Assembly: GCA_028712665.1 (NCBI GenBank)
Contig: JAQTRC010000002.1
Coordinates: forward strand, 1 to 64,000
Direction: 5' to 3'
Source of the DNA: Desulfuromonadaceae bacterium
Lineage (GTDB): Bacteria; Desulfobacterota; Desulfuromonadia; Geobacterales; Pseudopelobacteraceae
DNA: 64,000 nt
A model generated the notes under the pieces. The model saw nothing but the letters and a program-made list of their open reading frames with translations. It made no database searches and was not told the origin of the DNA. The translations under genes and the position numbers were made by a program. Positions 63,147-64,000 of this stretch are shown here, in pieces; within the stretch, counting starts at the first letter, position 1, and each line of letters begins with the position of its first letter.

Positions 63147-63983
63147 TTATTTGATCTTCCAAGTACTTCTGTTCCCCTCGGATCTGACCCTGGTGAGTTC
63201 CCATCCCAGTTCTCCGGCGGACTTAATGATATCCCGGTCAAGTTGGTCGCGATTACCTTTATAGATTATCTCAAAAGTGGCCTTGCCACCGCCGGATTCT
63301 CTTTCACGAGCGGCGGCTACGGATCTGTTGTTTTCAAGTTTTGACAGAATTAAAAGCAGGTCGCGGGCGCTATCGGAGCTTTCGAGTATTATGGTGTAGA
63401 TGCGTCCGGTGTTTCCGGAGTCATGAAAAAATTTTCCCATCGCGGTTGCGAGGAGAGCCGCCATCTTCTTGCCTGCAGCTCTGCCGGCCTTTTCAGTTGC
63501 ATCGTTAAGAGTCAGTCCCCCTGAGGATGATTCCGCAACTTTTGATGCGACAACCTGTGATGAGGTGTTGTCAACCACCTTTGCAGTGATCCGTACCAGT
63601 GCTCCCTTGCTCTCCTCAAGGTCTTTGAAAATCGACGATGTCTTGAAGTAAACGGTGTATTCCGCAAAGTATTTGAGTCCGAAAGAGGCTGCCTTGTTGA
63701 TGACCGGATCAATATCGTGTGTTGCCGCAACCTGTATCGAACAGTGCTCTGCCGAAGCTTTGTCGACTATGCGGAATCCTTGGTCGGTCAGATATTCAAC
63801 AATCCCATCATAGGCGTTGATACGCGGTATAAGTTCGGGGTCTATTTCCTTCTGGATGGGAATCGAGTGAATTACAAGTATGCGCTCATTGATATTCTTG
63901 CCGTTCCCGGCAGCGAAGGCCGATGGAGAGGAGATAACCGTGCATATATATCCGGCTGTAAGCAGGCAAAACAAACGCGCCAC
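63147..63983 (-). CDS. Secreted FlgT-like paralogue 3, lacking the N-terminal domain
   Basis: A GTG at 63983 lies 6 nt after GGAG and gives 278 aa with a signal peptide (ARLFCLLTAGYICTVISS, cut after AFA); a TTG at 63995 is the alternative. It lacks the N-terminal domain of the two paralogues and starts directly with INERILVIHSIP. The middle (CSIQVAATHDIDPVINKAASFGLKYFAEYTVYF) and C-terminal (RESGGGKATFEIIYKGNRDQLDRDIIKSAGELGW) blocks match them. It is the first gene of the run inside the window; the operon may begin further right. Confidence 0.72.
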   Translation of the reverse strand: MARLFCLLTAGYICTVISSPSAFAAGNGKNINERILVIHSIPIQKEIDPELIPRINAYDGIVEYLTDQGFRIVDKASAEHCSIQVAATHDIDPVINKAASFGLKYFAEYTVYFKTSSIFKDLEESKGALVRITAKVVDNTSSQVVASKVAESSSGGLTLNDATEKAGRAAGKKMAALLATAMGKFFHDSGNTGRIYTIILESSDSARDLLLILSKLENNRSVAAARERESGGGKATFEIIYKGNRDQLDRDIIKSAGELGWELTRVRSEGNRSTWKIK

Positions 63984-64000
63984 GGCAATCTCCAAAAGTG

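Overview
The window looks like chromosomal DNA of an anaerobic, metal-reducing member of the Geobacterales (Geobacter/Geotalea-like, Desulfuromonadota). Signs are the surE-pcm-rpoS-apt block, yebC-msrA-ruvC-ruvA, a very high density of multi-PAS kinases and chemosensory genes, lipoproteins with a CFI-box C-terminus, and the mercury-methylation pair hgcAB. Species assignment is inference; no rRNA is present.

Layout. 1-6.5 kb: edge of an MBL-fold protein, tRNA-Arg, then apt, rpoS, pcm and surE on the minus strand, and a quinone oxidoreductase, ppiB and a ferritin-like gene on the plus strand. 6.9-11.4 kb: two lipoproteins, one of 1253 aa with beta-propeller-like and Ig-like repeats. 11.6-15.7 kb: DHH phosphoesterase, tRNA-Cys, yebC, msrA, ruvC, ruvA. 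15.8-16.4 kb: three tightly packed minus-strand small ORFs. 16.6-20.4 kb: a kinase with a plant-ethylene-receptor-like membrane domain and its response regulator, then a pseudopilin and a zinc-ribbon membrane protein. 20.6-24.8 kb: tRNA-Pro, dxs-ispA-xseB, YhcH-family gene. 25.1-32.7 kb: acidic repeat protein translationally coupled to an RND efflux pair, then a methyltransferase. 32.7-34.7 kb: a Cys-rich MarR-type regulator, hgcA and hgcB in one minus-strand unit. 34.8-41.7 kb: kinase, sigma-54 response regulator and a 1508-aa hybrid kinase. 42.8-55.4 kb: a chemosensory cluster (STAS, cheA, cheW, a CheR-like fragment, MCP, cheR, kinase, HD-GYP regulator, small protein, cheB, cheY). 55.7-57.4 kb: DUF3553 and xseA. 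57.5-64 kb: a six-gene minus-strand run of secreted proteins and lipoproteins, three of them tandem paralogues.

Most notable. (1) The hgcA reading frame starts at a well-placed ATG and crosses one in-frame TGA in a Cys-TGA-Gly context, with a hairpin immediately downstream and no usual start codon before conserved-looking sequence resumes; HgcA here may be a selenoprotein, or the gene carries a nonsense mutation. (2) Two copies of the palindrome ATTACTTGCA-N3-TGCAA lie before the MarR gene and before hgcA, suggesting an operator for an Hg/thiol-responsive hgcAB switch. (3) The kinase at 16.7 kb keeps the ethylene-site Asp, Tyr, Ile, Cys and His. (4) Two 125-bp palindromic repeats, 18 kb apart, differ in the central hairpin while keeping base pairing. 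(5) The paralogous envelope cluster at 57.5-64 kb matches no system I can name.
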